DNA from: Bacteroidota bacterium
GTDB lineage: Bacteria; Bacteroidota; Bacteroidia; Flavobacteriales_D; Crocinitomicaceae
NCBI GenBank assembly: GCA_030148165.1
Contig: JASBTZ010000008.1
Location: forward strand, 270,241-334,240
Reading direction: 5' to 3'
DNA length: 64,000 bases
Positions within the stretch are counted from its first letter, which is position 1; each line of letters begins with the position of its first letter. Below, piece by piece: positions 53,041 to 61,486 of the stretch. Position numbers and translations under genes: made by a program. A model generated the notes under the pieces. The model ran no database searches, was not told the origin of the DNA, and saw nothing but the letters and a program-made list of their open reading frames with translations.

Positions 53041-55104
53041 ATGTTTAAGCGTTTCATATTTTTTGTTGCGGCATTGCACGGTATCACTGCGTTCGGACAA
53101 GATCTATTCGAGCCGATTATTCCCAGGGAATACGTATGTGTCAAGACGAGTGAAACGATGAAAATTGACGGTCTGGCGGATGAAGCTTGTTGGTCACGTG
53201 CTGTCTGGACCGATCTCTTTCAGGATATTGAAGGTGATGCAAAACCGAAGCCCTATTACGATACACGTGCTAAGATTGTCTGGGATGATGACTTCATTTA
53301 TTTCTTTGCGGAGATGGAAGAGGAGCACGTTTGGGCGGATATTGAAAAGCGTGATCAGGTGATCTTCTACAACAACGACTTCGAGATCTTTCTGAAACCT
53401 TATACGAATGCGACCCATTATTGTGAACTGGAGGTGAATGCCTTGGGAACAGCATGGGATCTTTTACTCATGAATGCTTATCGTGCAGGTGGTCCAATCG
53501 TGAATGATTGGAATATGGACGAATTACAAATAGGTGTTAATGTGGATGGGAAGCTCAACCACTGGAAGAAAAAAGATAAGGGTTGGAGCGTAGAAATTGC
53601 TGTTCCGTGGAGCTCCTTGGATGAGCTACTCTATGGAAAGAAACATAAACAGATTCCCGATCCCTGGCGATTGAATTTCTCACGCGTGCAATGGGAGCAT
53701 GATATCGTTAACAAGCAGTATCAAAGAAAGAAATTTACAGACGAACATAACTGGGTGTGGTGTCAGCAAAGTGCAATCGACATGCACCGACCGGAACATT
53801 GGGGCTATTTATTATTTACCGATGGTACAAAAGAAGATCTTTATCAATGGCGTGACCTCGAAGCAGCCAGACAATATCTGTTCTATATCTATCGCGAACA
53901 GAAACATTATCGTAAGCAGCAATACATCAATAAAGTGGCTAATCCATCGTACGCGAGTTCGTTGGAAGCTTTGGAGCTTCAGCAATGGTTTGTTGATGGA
54001 GAAGAGCTTATTCCTCAGCTGACCAATACGCATTTTGGATTTGAAGTTTCGCTTGTGTGGAAAGGAGTGGAGCTGACGATTAATGAATCAGGTGAGCTAA
54101 TGGAAGAGGAAATCGAACCTTTTGTGTTTGCTGCCTGGGTTCATGGAAACAAAAAGAAATCGGATGAAGAATGGCTAGCGGACTTTCGACGAGCGAAAGA
54201 GGCAGGAATCACCGATCTCTTCATTGGTGGAGGTGCAGATGAATTGAGACGTTACGTCGAGTTGACCAAAGACATGGGACTTAACATTCACGGTTGGGTG
54301 TGGACCCTGAATCGTCCGGGAGACAGCATTGCACGACAACATCCGGAATGGTATGCGGTGAACAGAAAGGGACAAAACAGCCTGGAGTACAATGCGTACG
54401 TTGGCTACTATCAGTGGTTGAGTCCATTCAGTGAAGGAGCACGGGAGCACATCAAGAATAATATTCGCGCCATTGCGGAAGTGGAAGGATTAAAATCCGT
54501 TCACCTGGATTACGTTCGTTATTGCGATGTCATCTTAGGTAAGGCGCTTCAACCCAAATACAATTTAAAGCAAACGACGGAAATGCCGGAATACGATTAC
54601 GGTTATCATCCCATTGCAATTGAAGCGTACAAAGCTCAGACTGGTTTCAACCCGATGGAAATGGAGCATCCGGAATTGAGTACGGAGTGGCGACAATTCC
54701 GATTGAATGCGGTGACGTCCTTAGTAAATGAGTTAGCGGACATCGCTCATGCGCACGATAAAGATATTTCCGCAGCGGTATTTCCTTTTCCGGAGATGTC
54801 ACGGAGCATGGTGCGACAGGACTGGTCGAGCTGGAATCTGGATATAGCCCTGCCAATGATCTACCACAATTTCTATGAAGAGAATCTCAACTGGATCCAA
54901 TTTGCCACGGAGCAAGGTGTGAATGAACTGGACGGTCGATTCCCATTATACAGCGGTTTATACTTACCAGCTTTGAGTCCGGCAGAATTGGGCGAAGCTA
55001 TTGAAAAAGCCCGCGCCGGTGGAGCCAAAGGTGTTTGCTTTTTTGAGTTGAAGGGCCTGAGTGAAGAACATCTGGAGGTCATACGTGCTAATGTGCGGGA
55101 TTAA
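53041..55104 (+). CDS. Secreted CBM9-like plus GHL10-type glycosidase-like protein
   Basis: A 687-residue exported protein. The N-terminal 240 residues form a CBM9-like domain (KIDGLADEACWSRAVWTDLF, KIVWDDDFIYFFAEM, NNDFEIFLKP). The C-terminal half is a TIM-barrel of the GHL10/DUF4015-like group: FRRAKEAGITDLFIGGG, LNIHGWVWTLNRPGD, SVHLDYVRYCDVILG and ISAAVFPFPEMSRSM. Acidic residues in HLDYVRY are likely active-site candidates. It probably acts on an external or cell-wall glycan; substrate unknown. No T9SS domain, so it is likely periplasmic. Confidence 0.78.
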   Translation: MFKRFIFFVAALHGITAFGQDLFEPIIPREYVCVKTSETMKIDGLADEACWSRAVWTDLFQDIEGDAKPKPYYDTRAKIVWDDDFIYFFAEMEEEHVWADIEKRDQVIFYNNDFEIFLKPYTNATHYCELEVNALGTAWDLLLMNAYRAGGPIVNDWNMDELQIGVNVDGKLNHWKKKDKGWSVEIAVPWSSLDELLYGKKHKQIPDPWRLNFSRVQWEHDIVNKQYQRKKFTDEHNWVWCQQSAIDMHRPEHWGYLLFTDGTKEDLYQWRDLEAARQYLFYIYREQKHYRKQQYINKVANPSYASSLEALELQQWFVDGEELIPQLTNTHFGFEVSLVWKGVELTINESGELMEEEIEPFVFAAWVHGNKKKSDEEWLADFRRAKEAGITDLFIGGGADELRRYVELTKDMGLNIHGWVWTLNRPGDSIARQHPEWYAVNRKGQNSLEYNAYVGYYQWLSPFSEGAREHIKNNIRAIAEVEGLKSVHLDYVRYCDVILGKALQPKYNLKQTTEMPEYDYGYHPIAIEAYKAQTGFNPMEMEHPELSTEWRQFRLNAVTSLVNELADIAHAHDKDISAAVFPFPEMSRSMVRQDWSSWNLDIALPMIYHNFYEENLNWIQFATEQGVNELDGRFPLYSGLYLPALSPAELGEAIEKARAGGAKGVCFFELKGLSEEHLEVIRANVRD

Positions 55105-55120
55105 TCCTTACCTTTAATTG

Positions 55121-55471
55121 ATGCGAACTGTATTGTACATCTTACTGATTTTAATGCTGTTATCCTGCGGAACAACCGAAGAGTATGTCTACGATAGCTA
55201 TACGGTTACTATAAGAAAGGAGGGCAAGATTACAGTTACAGGGAAGGCATTGGATGCTAAAGCAGGAGCTGTAGTCGAAACTGCTGATTCCGACATCTAT
55301 TATGTGGATGGCTATTCCCATTGGGAAGAATCACATTACGGGAAACAGGTTGAAGTTTCGGGTAAATTGAAAATTCGCGAGACAGTAATCACCGACACAT
55401 CCGTCATTATTCAATATGCTCCTCGCATGCAGATTATCATGCATCCTCGTGTTCGTATAATCAGCGAATAA
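55121..55471 (+). CDS. Small lipoprotein of unknown function
   Basis: A 116-residue protein; I chose the ATG at 55121 over an adjacent TTG. The signal peptide with lipobox (LLSC, C16) predicts a lipoprotein. The mature part is beta-rich, with KITVTGKALDAKAGAVVET and YYVDGYSHWEESHYGKQVEV suggesting a small OB- or NfeD-like barrel; this is uncertain. It follows the glycosidase-like gene by 16 bp and may share its transcript. Confidence 0.65.
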   Translation: MRTVLYILLILMLLSCGTTEEYVYDSYTVTIRKEGKITVTGKALDAKAGAVVETADSDIYYVDGYSHWEESHYGKQVEVSGKLKIRETVITDTSVIIQYAPRMQIIMHPRVRIISE

Positions 55472-55472
55472 A

Positions 55473-56399
55473 TCAGTCTTTCTTTTTTAAGGTATCCAGC
55501 TCTTCGAGAATCCGATCCAGCTTTCTATTCAAATCGTCCTGGGATTGGGTGTGTTTCTTTTCCTCAGCCAGAATCTGGTCGTCCTTTTTACTTATGCTTC
55601 TGATCTCTCGTTCAATTTTCTCCTGAATCTGAGAAGTCATTACTGCGATGAACACGTTAAGGGTTATCAGTACGGTGAAGACGAAAAAGCTGATTACATA
55701 GGTCTCTGACACCCAATGGGGAATATCTGTCGCATTGGCTTTTAGATCGCGTAGAATTTCACTCCAGCCATTCGCCATCATATCGAATACGCTTGTAACG
55801 CTGGCGTGTAGATCAGAGAAATCAATCAACTCAAAGGTTCGGAAATCAAAGAGGTACATGCCGATAATGGCATAGACATAGATGATCAATCCAATGAGCA
55901 TGAAGAAGGTGATCACGGTGGGGATGACCGAGAAAATTTTTCGTTCGATCGACTTAAGTGCCGGACTGAATTCAAATACCCGTAGGATTCGAAAAATCCT
56001 GAACATGCGCAGTAATAGGATTGTCTGTGGGTGATCCATATAATGGCGCAGAAAGGAGAGGTAACCCAAGACAACCAGTAACAGATCAAAGAGAATCCAG
56101 AACCAGGTCTCGATGATCTCTCCGTCATCCGGATTAGCGTGGATTTCCGCCTTTTTAACTTTGAAGATCTTTCTTCTGAGGGCGCTCGGTACGCGGGAAA
56201 TCGGATACTCACGATAAAGGAGCCGGTAAATGATCTCAATTGTGAAATAGCCAACAATAAGGACATCACTGACCTCGAAAATTTCCAAGGCAAAGGGATT
56301 GTCACGGAAATAAGTCTCGATACCCAGTAAGGCAGCACAAAGAAAAATAACGATCGCGCTAATGAGGTTGAGTCGTTTTTCACTGATGACCGATCGCAT
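55473..56399 (-). CDS. Voltage-gated cation channel (NaChBac-like) with non-standard filter
   Basis: A 308-residue single-domain six-helix channel. The S4 sensor has arginines every third residue: R131, R134, R137 and R140 (LLLRMFRIFRILRVF). S5 and S6 flank a pore loop with W212. The filter reads FDMMANGWSE (205-214), whereas NaChBac has TLESWA, so the ring Glu is replaced by Asn/Gly with a Glu two residues after the Trp. A loop of about 30 residues separates S2 and S3. The C-terminus (255-305) is a coiled coil that would assemble the tetramer. Ion choice is uncertain. Confidence 0.82.
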   Translation of the reverse strand: MRSVISEKRLNLISAIVIFLCAALLGIETYFRDNPFALEIFEVSDVLIVGYFTIEIIYRLLYREYPISRVPSALRRKIFKVKKAEIHANPDDGEIIETWFWILFDLLLVVLGYLSFLRHYMDHPQTILLLRMFRIFRILRVFEFSPALKSIERKIFSVIPTVITFFMLIGLIIYVYAIIGMYLFDFRTFELIDFSDLHASVTSVFDMMANGWSEILRDLKANATDIPHWVSETYVISFFVFTVLITLNVFIAVMTSQIQEKIEREIRSISKKDDQILAEEKKHTQSQDDLNRKLDRILEELDTLKKKD

Positions 56400-56518
56400 A
56401 GTATTGAGTTAGGATTGGGGAATAAATATAATTAAATACCTTTTTTATCTTCTATTACCATCACTTTTACCTTTTACCCCGGTGCTCAATAATTTTTATC
56501 TTCGTTAAAAGCTAAAAG

Positions 56519-57847
56519 ATGAAGAAATTACCGTTAATACTATTTGCATCGCTGTGTATCATTTTGATCTCGGCTAGAGTAGGGGTAACAAAATATCACA
56601 CGTCGACATACGATCCGCGAAGTGGGGGTGCTGCTTTTGTGCTTGCTCAGGATTTAACAGGTGGCCCATTATCCACCGGAACATGTGGTAACTGTCACCA
56701 GGGAGGCACTTATAATACACAAGTTTCGATCAACGTGTATGATTCTACTCTGAACCTGGTTAGCGAATACATTCCCGGTGCTACGTATACCATTCAATTG
56801 AATGTGACCGTTGGCACGGGATCTCCATTTGGCTTTGGCGCACAAATGACCAGTCTTGACGGAGCAAATCAAATGGCTGGAAATTTCACGAGTGTATCAA
56901 CGAGCAACACCCAATTGAGTCCGCTCGGACAAGTCGTATACCTAGAGCATAGCGGTACAAATTTGACAGGCGAATTAATGGCTAACTGGAAAGCACCATC
57001 CAACGGTGTCGGACCCATCAATCTATATGGAATAGGATTGGCGGTGAATGGTAATGGATCAACTTTTGGGGATGAGGTATCTGCTCCTTTGACTGTTACC
57101 CTAACGGAAGGAACGGGTATCTATTACAGTAATTCGGTGTTTTGTCAGAATCAGACAGATCCCATACCCAATCAGTCGGGCACGGGAGGTGGTACCTATA
57201 GTGCAGGAGCCGGATTGACGATCAATAGTACTACAGGTCAGATCGATTTGTCAGCATCCACACCTGGGACATATACAGTAACCTATACTTATGCAGGTGG
57301 TTCTACCACGACAAATGTGACAATAGCAGAAAACTACACGACAAGCACATCCGCTACGATTTGCAGCTTCGAAACGTATGACTTCCATGGTCAGATTCTG
57401 GATTCCTCTGATGTTGGTTTGAATACAGTTGTGCTACCAACTGTTGATGGTTGCGATTCGACGGTGAATCTTACCCTCAATGTGATCAATGCAGACAATG
57501 GGGTGACCCTGACATCGAATACACTAACGGCAAATCAAGCGGGCCTTTCCTATCAGTGGCTTGATTGCGATAACAACTTTGCAATTATTAATGGAGAAGT
57601 CAACCAGTCGTACACACCAACTGTTACCGGCAATTATGCAGTTGAGGTTTCGAACGGTTCCTGCGTGGATACATCAGCATGTATGAATGTCAACGTTATT
57701 GGTTTGGAAGAGCTTCAGCAATCAGAAGTTGAGCTAATCAAGATCATTGACCTCATGGGGCGTGAAACGGAGATTAGGTATAACACACCGTTGATTTTCA
57801 TTTATTCAGATGGCACCAGAGAGAAGGTGATATTTTTTGAGGACTAG
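56519..57847 (+). CDS. Secreted protein with CxxCH-containing domain and short C-terminal tail
   Basis: A 442-residue protein with a signal peptide. The N-terminal domain of about 190 residues contains TGTCGNCHQGG followed by YIPGATYTIQLNVT and SPFGFGAQMTSLDG. This matches my memory of the choice-of-anchor V / Reeler-like domain. The CGNCH motif could bind c-type haem. Ig-like modules follow, and a tail IKIIDLMGRETEIRYNT with IYSDGTREKVIF shared with the protein at 31082-32674 ends it. Probably extracellular; function unknown. Confidence 0.75.
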   Translation: MKKLPLILFASLCIILISARVGVTKYHTSTYDPRSGGAAFVLAQDLTGGPLSTGTCGNCHQGGTYNTQVSINVYDSTLNLVSEYIPGATYTIQLNVTVGTGSPFGFGAQMTSLDGANQMAGNFTSVSTSNTQLSPLGQVVYLEHSGTNLTGELMANWKAPSNGVGPINLYGIGLAVNGNGSTFGDEVSAPLTVTLTEGTGIYYSNSVFCQNQTDPIPNQSGTGGGTYSAGAGLTINSTTGQIDLSASTPGTYTVTYTYAGGSTTTNVTIAENYTTSTSATICSFETYDFHGQILDSSDVGLNTVVLPTVDGCDSTVNLTLNVINADNGVTLTSNTLTANQAGLSYQWLDCDNNFAIINGEVNQSYTPTVTGNYAVEVSNGSCVDTSACMNVNVIGLEELQQSEVELIKIIDLMGRETEIRYNTPLIFIYSDGTREKVIFFED

Positions 57848-57927
57848 CTCTAGTTTTTTATTTCGAAGTTTCTTAACTTGAGTCCAATACGGCACTGAAA
57901 AGAAATTCTAATTTAAATCCGGAACGA

Positions 57928-58680
57928 ATGATAAAACAGCTTTTATTCGTTATTCTAAGCACCACATTGGCAAGTTTATCCTGGTCTCAAAGCAGAACGG
58001 TGGTAGACAGCTATTACGATCAGGTCTTATTATGTAAAGTGAGCATCATTCTTCACGATCGGGCTCAATTGGGTGTTGGAAAAAATATTTTTTCTGTGGA
58101 AGCCGCAAAAGGAAATCCGGAGCGTTTTTCTGTCTTTGCAATCGGTGGAACGGCAATAAGTAAGGGTGTCATTTCAGGTTCATATACCTTTACGTTTACA
58201 CCGGATTGCGAGGTGACCAAGCAGCAGGTTTTCATCATGTATCAGAACAATGACGGGTTGAAGGTAAAGTTGAAGGAGCTGGACCTGGATAAGATCTGTT
58301 CGAATACTTCCACAAAAGTGGTTACCACACAAGTAGTCACAACGAATAACGTGAGTACTCCCGATAACAAGGTCTATGAAAATGCAGATAGGGAGCCCCA
58401 ATTTCCGGGAGGAGACAAGGCAATGAGTCAATGGCTCACGGACAATTTCTACTATCCGCAATCAGCTATCAAAAGCAAAACAGAGGGAACGGTCTACATA
58501 CAGTTTGTCGTGGAGAAAAACGGTGAATTAACCAATGTGGAAGTGCTTCGTTCCCCTTCAACAGCTTTGTCGGATGAAGCGTATCGCTTAGTCGATAGCA
58601 TGCCGAATTGGGTGGCTGGTGAAAAGAATGGTCAGAAGGTACGGGTGGTTGTGACGATTCCGGTTAAGTTTAAATTGTAA
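57928..58680 (+). CDS. Periplasmic protein with C-terminal TonB domain
   Basis: A 250-residue protein with a signal peptide. An N-terminal domain of about 100 residues (VDSYYDQVLLCKVSIILHD, SVEAAKGNPERFSVFAIGG) is unknown to me. A Thr/Val-rich linker and a TonB C-terminal domain follow (REPQFPGGDKAMSQWL, YPQSAIKSKTEGTVYIQFVV, VLRSPSTALSDEAYRLV, MPNWVAGEKNG). The domain is a close relative of that at 32724-33134. There is no membrane anchor, so it is not a classical TonB. Its partner is unknown. Confidence 0.82.
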   Translation: MIKQLLFVILSTTLASLSWSQSRTVVDSYYDQVLLCKVSIILHDRAQLGVGKNIFSVEAAKGNPERFSVFAIGGTAISKGVISGSYTFTFTPDCEVTKQQVFIMYQNNDGLKVKLKELDLDKICSNTSTKVVTTQVVTTNNVSTPDNKVYENADREPQFPGGDKAMSQWLTDNFYYPQSAIKSKTEGTVYIQFVVEKNGELTNVEVLRSPSTALSDEAYRLVDSMPNWVAGEKNGQKVRVVVTIPVKFKL

Positions 58681-59454
58681 ATCTTGTTTTATCCTTTTAT
58701 TCAGGCTGTAAAGTTCTATAAGTCTTCATGAACTCGCAAGCTCGTTTAGCATTGCCCATTCCTGATACTTTGTCCAAAGCCACAAAGTATCCAAAAGGCT
58801 TTTTCTGTTCTTTTACCATCGCCGTAAAAGAACCAAAAGGTCTAGTCCGTATTGAGCCGTTCGGGAAACTCGCCTCAAGGAGTAAAGCGTCAAAAGAGTG
58901 TGACAAGTCACAAACGACAAGCGCTTTTGAGTTTTACTAACCTTTCGTCTCTTTTCTAATCCTCACTTCTCCAATCCGGACGTTATTAAGATGTGCATCA
59001 GCTCCGCCATCCCCCTTCCCTGCGCTAACGCTTGGTCTTCAGAAGCGGTGCTTCTTCTTCCCTCCAAAGGGGGAAATAAGGAATGTGCATCAGGTCCGTC
59101 CTGACTAATTCGAACGATCGAGTAGTCGGGAATTCGAAAAATCCAATGCCTAAAGTCTAATACCCATCATCTAATATTCGGAGATGTAGCACTAGACCTT
59201 TTCTTTGATTCTTTCTTTTTGGCGATGAAAAAGAAAGAATGTATGATTCAGGAGTTTAGAGCTATAATCCTCCAGTTTTGCGAGCGACAACTTCGCTCGA
59301 ACTGTCGTCTTCATGAGCTACGCTCATTCTTCTTCACGAGCAGTATTCGCTCTCTTTTTGCTGCAATGGGAAACGAGCTTGCGAGTTCGCGAGGATAAAT
59401 AAGAAAAATTCAACCTAAGCAAAAAGTGGCATAAAAAAGGTAAATTCATACCTC
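58681..59454. repeat. Non-coding block of hairpins and shared intergenic modules
   Basis: A 774-bp gene-free stretch. It begins with a piece (about 58725-58755, TCTTCATGAACTCGCAAGCTC) that matches the end of the module at 60.9 and 63.8 kb. Two strong inverted repeats follow: GATACTTTGT/ACAAAGTATC (58764-58791) and TTCTTTTAC/GTAAAAGAA (58808-58832). Then comes a GC-rich CCCTCCAAAGGGGG element near 59061-59075 and a copy of module B (59086-59206, from TGCATCAGGTCCGTCC to GATGTAGCACTAGA). No coding frame here is convincing. Confidence 0.7.
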
Positions 59455-60084
59455 ATGAAAATCCTAACAGAAGAATTAGTTTTTCCTTCTCTAGAAGAAG
59501 CTGCTGAATATGGGCTTCTTGCTATCGGTGGCGACCTCTCTGTTGAACGTCTAAAGCTGGCTTACGAAAGCGGTATTTTCCCTTGGTATTCGGAAGGAAA
59601 CCCGATCTGTTGGTACAGTCCTGATCCGAGAATGGTTTTGTTTCCGGAGGAGTTGAAGATCTCCAAAAGCACGAAGCAGATACTCAATAGTGGTCGCTTT
59701 AAGGTGACCTTCAATCAGGCTTTTAAAGAGGTGATCCATCAGTGTAAGAACATCGATCGTAAACAACAGGGACAAGACAGCACCTGGATTACGGATGAAA
59801 TGAAAGAAGCTTATATCCGTTTGCATCATGTCGGCATGGCGAAATCCGTGGAGGTGTGGGAAGGAGATTCATTAGTTGGTGGACTCTACGGAGTCGAAGT
59901 AGGGAAGGTCTTCTGTGGGGAAAGTATGTTCAGTAAGGTGAGTAATGCTTCTAAAATTGCGTTGATATCTTTGATTCAGACTGGTTCTTACGATTTAATC
60001 GATTGTCAAATATATAGTGAACATTTGGAGAAGTTGGGGGCTCGAGAGATTCCTCGAAATGAATTTTTATCTTTTCTAAATTGA
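59455..60084 (+). CDS. aat: Leucyl/phenylalanyl-tRNA-protein transferase
   Basis: A 209-residue enzyme of the bacterial N-end rule. It moves Leu or Phe from its tRNA to proteins with N-terminal Arg or Lys, marking them for ClpAP. Family motifs are clear: LLAIGGDLSVERLKLAYESG, GIFPWYSEG, PICWYSPDPR, KSVEVWEGDSLVGGLYG, FCGESMFSKVSNASKIAL and LIDCQIYSEHLEKLGAREI. Length is normal. It stands alone between two repeat-filled non-coding blocks. Confidence 0.95.
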   Translation: MKILTEELVFPSLEEAAEYGLLAIGGDLSVERLKLAYESGIFPWYSEGNPICWYSPDPRMVLFPEELKISKSTKQILNSGRFKVTFNQAFKEVIHQCKNIDRKQQGQDSTWITDEMKEAYIRLHHVGMAKSVEVWEGDSLVGGLYGVEVGKVFCGESMFSKVSNASKIALISLIQTGSYDLIDCQIYSEHLEKLGAREIPRNEFLSFLN

Positions 60085-60320
60085 TTCTTTTGGCACTTTT
60101 ACCTTGATGCAAAAGTGCGAAAAGATCAAGAAGCGTTGCTAGACCTTTGCCACGCACGGGCTTTCTCGTTACTGGCCGTCCCCGATTCGCTTGAGCAAGC
60201 TCAAGAGCCATCTTGTCGCGCAGACCACCCAGACGGACTGCATAACCACGGTTTGCAACACTTCGGTAATCTGAACAGATCTGGATCGAACGGATCCCGC
60301 CAAGAACGTAGCTAGGCGCG

Positions 60321-60808
60321 TCTAACGCTTAAACTGCTTATCCGTATTTTTTGTCCCCTTGAGGGGACTTATAGGGGTGACTGAGTGAAAGGAAATATTG
60401 TCACCCCTCTCGATCTCCCCTCGAGGGGAGAAGCCTTAGTATGCATCAACCTTTTTAGTGCTTTTCGCCGAACAAGGTCCTGGTAAGAACGTACCAAGGC
60501 GCAATCTAACGCTCAAACTGCTTATCCGTATTTTTTGTCCCCTTGAGGGGACTTATAGGGGTGACTCAGTGGAAGAAAAAATTGTCACCCCTCTCGATCT
60601 CCCCTCGAGGGGAGAAGGCTTAGTTTGCATCAACCTTTTTAGTGCTTTTCGCCGAACAAGGTCCTGGTAAGAACGTACCAAGGCGCAATCTAACGCTTAA
60701 ACTGTTTATCGTATTTTTTGTCCCCTTGAGGGGACTTATAGGGGTGACTTAGTGAAAGGAAATATTGTCACCCCTCTCGATCTCCCCTCGAGGGGAGAAG
60801 GCTTAGTG
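60321..60808. repeat. Tandem 184-bp intergenic repeat, 2.7 copies
   Basis: The 8-mer TCTAACGC opens units at 60321, 60505 and 60689, exactly 184 bp apart. Each unit contains TCCCCTTGAGGGGA, the pair AGGGGTGA.../...TCACCCCT and the palindrome CTCCCCTCGAGGGGAG, so it can form nested hairpins. The first two units also contain TGGTAAGAACGTACCA. Copies differ at few positions. The third is cut at GCTTAGT, where module B begins. Confidence 0.85.
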
Positions 60809-61063
60809 TGCATCAGCTCCGTCCTGACTAATTCGAACGATCGAGTAGTCGGGAATTCGAAAAATCCAATCCCTAAAGTCTAATATCCGCCATCTAATAT
60901 TCGGAGATGCAGCACTAGACTTTTCTTTATTCAGTAGTGTCAATTTCAGCGATCTTCATGAATTCGCAGGTTCATTTGTCTTCTTTCTTTGCCGTAATGG
61001 GAAAGAAAGATGGTTAGAGTAATGCGAAAGAAAGATGATTAAACGTTATCTATTATTCCAACC
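60809..61063. repeat. Intergenic module B, copy 2
   Basis: Runs from TGCATCAGCTCCGTCCTGAC through TAATATTCGGAGATGCAGCA to a TTATTCCAACC end. It is closely similar to 63664-63892 along its whole length and to 59086-59206 in its first half. Confidence 0.75.
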
Positions 61064-61103
61064 AAACGCTTTACGAACCCGTTTATACGAGAAACCCGAC
61101 GTC

Positions 61104-61466
61104 ATGCGGAAACTGCTCTTCATTTTGATATTACTTCTTTCGGCTAGCTCCTGTAGCAAAGTGGGCTCCGGGACTATTGTAATTGATCTTGAAGTGGTCG
61201 ATGAGGAAACTGGTGCTCCGGTTGTTGATAGAGGCGTTAGTATGCATTATTCACGTTATGATGGAGGTGGTCATTATACCGACAAAAGTGTCTTCATAGG
61301 AACAACAGATCAAGAAGGTAGACTCAATGTCAAACGGAGTGTAGCACGAAAAGATGCTGGATTTAAGGTTGGTGTATATATTCCTTTACCGCAGATTCAA
61401 TCGAACTATTTTAAGTCGGTAACAGTTTACAGAGGGAAAAAGAATAAAATCAAATTAGAGATTTAA
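61104..61466 (+). CDS. Small putative lipoprotein
   Basis: A 120-residue protein; I chose the ATG at 61104, which gives the signal peptide RKLLFILILLLSASSC and a possible lipidated Cys. The region upstream of it is repeat DNA (module B), so an earlier in-frame ATG at 61035 is unlikely. The mature domain (IVIDLEVVDEETGAPVVDRG, then YTDKSVFIGTTDQEGRLNVK) looks like a carboxypeptidase-regulatory or Ig-like beta domain. Function unknown. Confidence 0.68.
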   Translation: MRKLLFILILLLSASSCSKVGSGTIVIDLEVVDEETGAPVVDRGVSMHYSRYDGGGHYTDKSVFIGTTDQEGRLNVKRSVARKDAGFKVGVYIPLPQIQSNYFKSVTVYRGKKNKIKLEI

Positions 61467-61486
61467 CTTCTGCCTTCTCGCTTGAT

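Larger units (their letters stand above)
60085..61103. repeat. Repeat-filled non-coding block (leader, three tandem units, module B)
   Basis: This 1,019-bp gene-free stretch has three parts. 60085-60320 begins with TTTTACCTTGATGCAAAAGTG, a kind of intergenic sequence common in Bacteroidota. 60321-60808 holds tandem 184-bp units. 60809-61063 is a copy of module B, reaching almost to the start of the lipoprotein gene at 61104. Frames inside it are short and repeat-derived. Confidence 0.7.

Noticed and set aside
55913..56383. 156-codon same-strand frame inside the channel gene
   Set aside because: Shifted frame of the channel; composition (Ser, Arg, Cys) is typical of an out-of-frame read.
58697..58940. 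Open frames on both strands of about 70 codons after the TonB-domain gene
   Set aside because: They lie across two inverted repeats and module DNA, have no start signals, and mirror each other on both strands.
60115..60670. Open frames of 66 and 70 codons downstream of aat
   Set aside because: They are contained in the repeat block; the second runs through palindromic 184-bp units.
60321..60808. Possible CRISPR array
   Set aside because: Units are 184 bp, contiguous and without unique spacers, and no cas gene is present.
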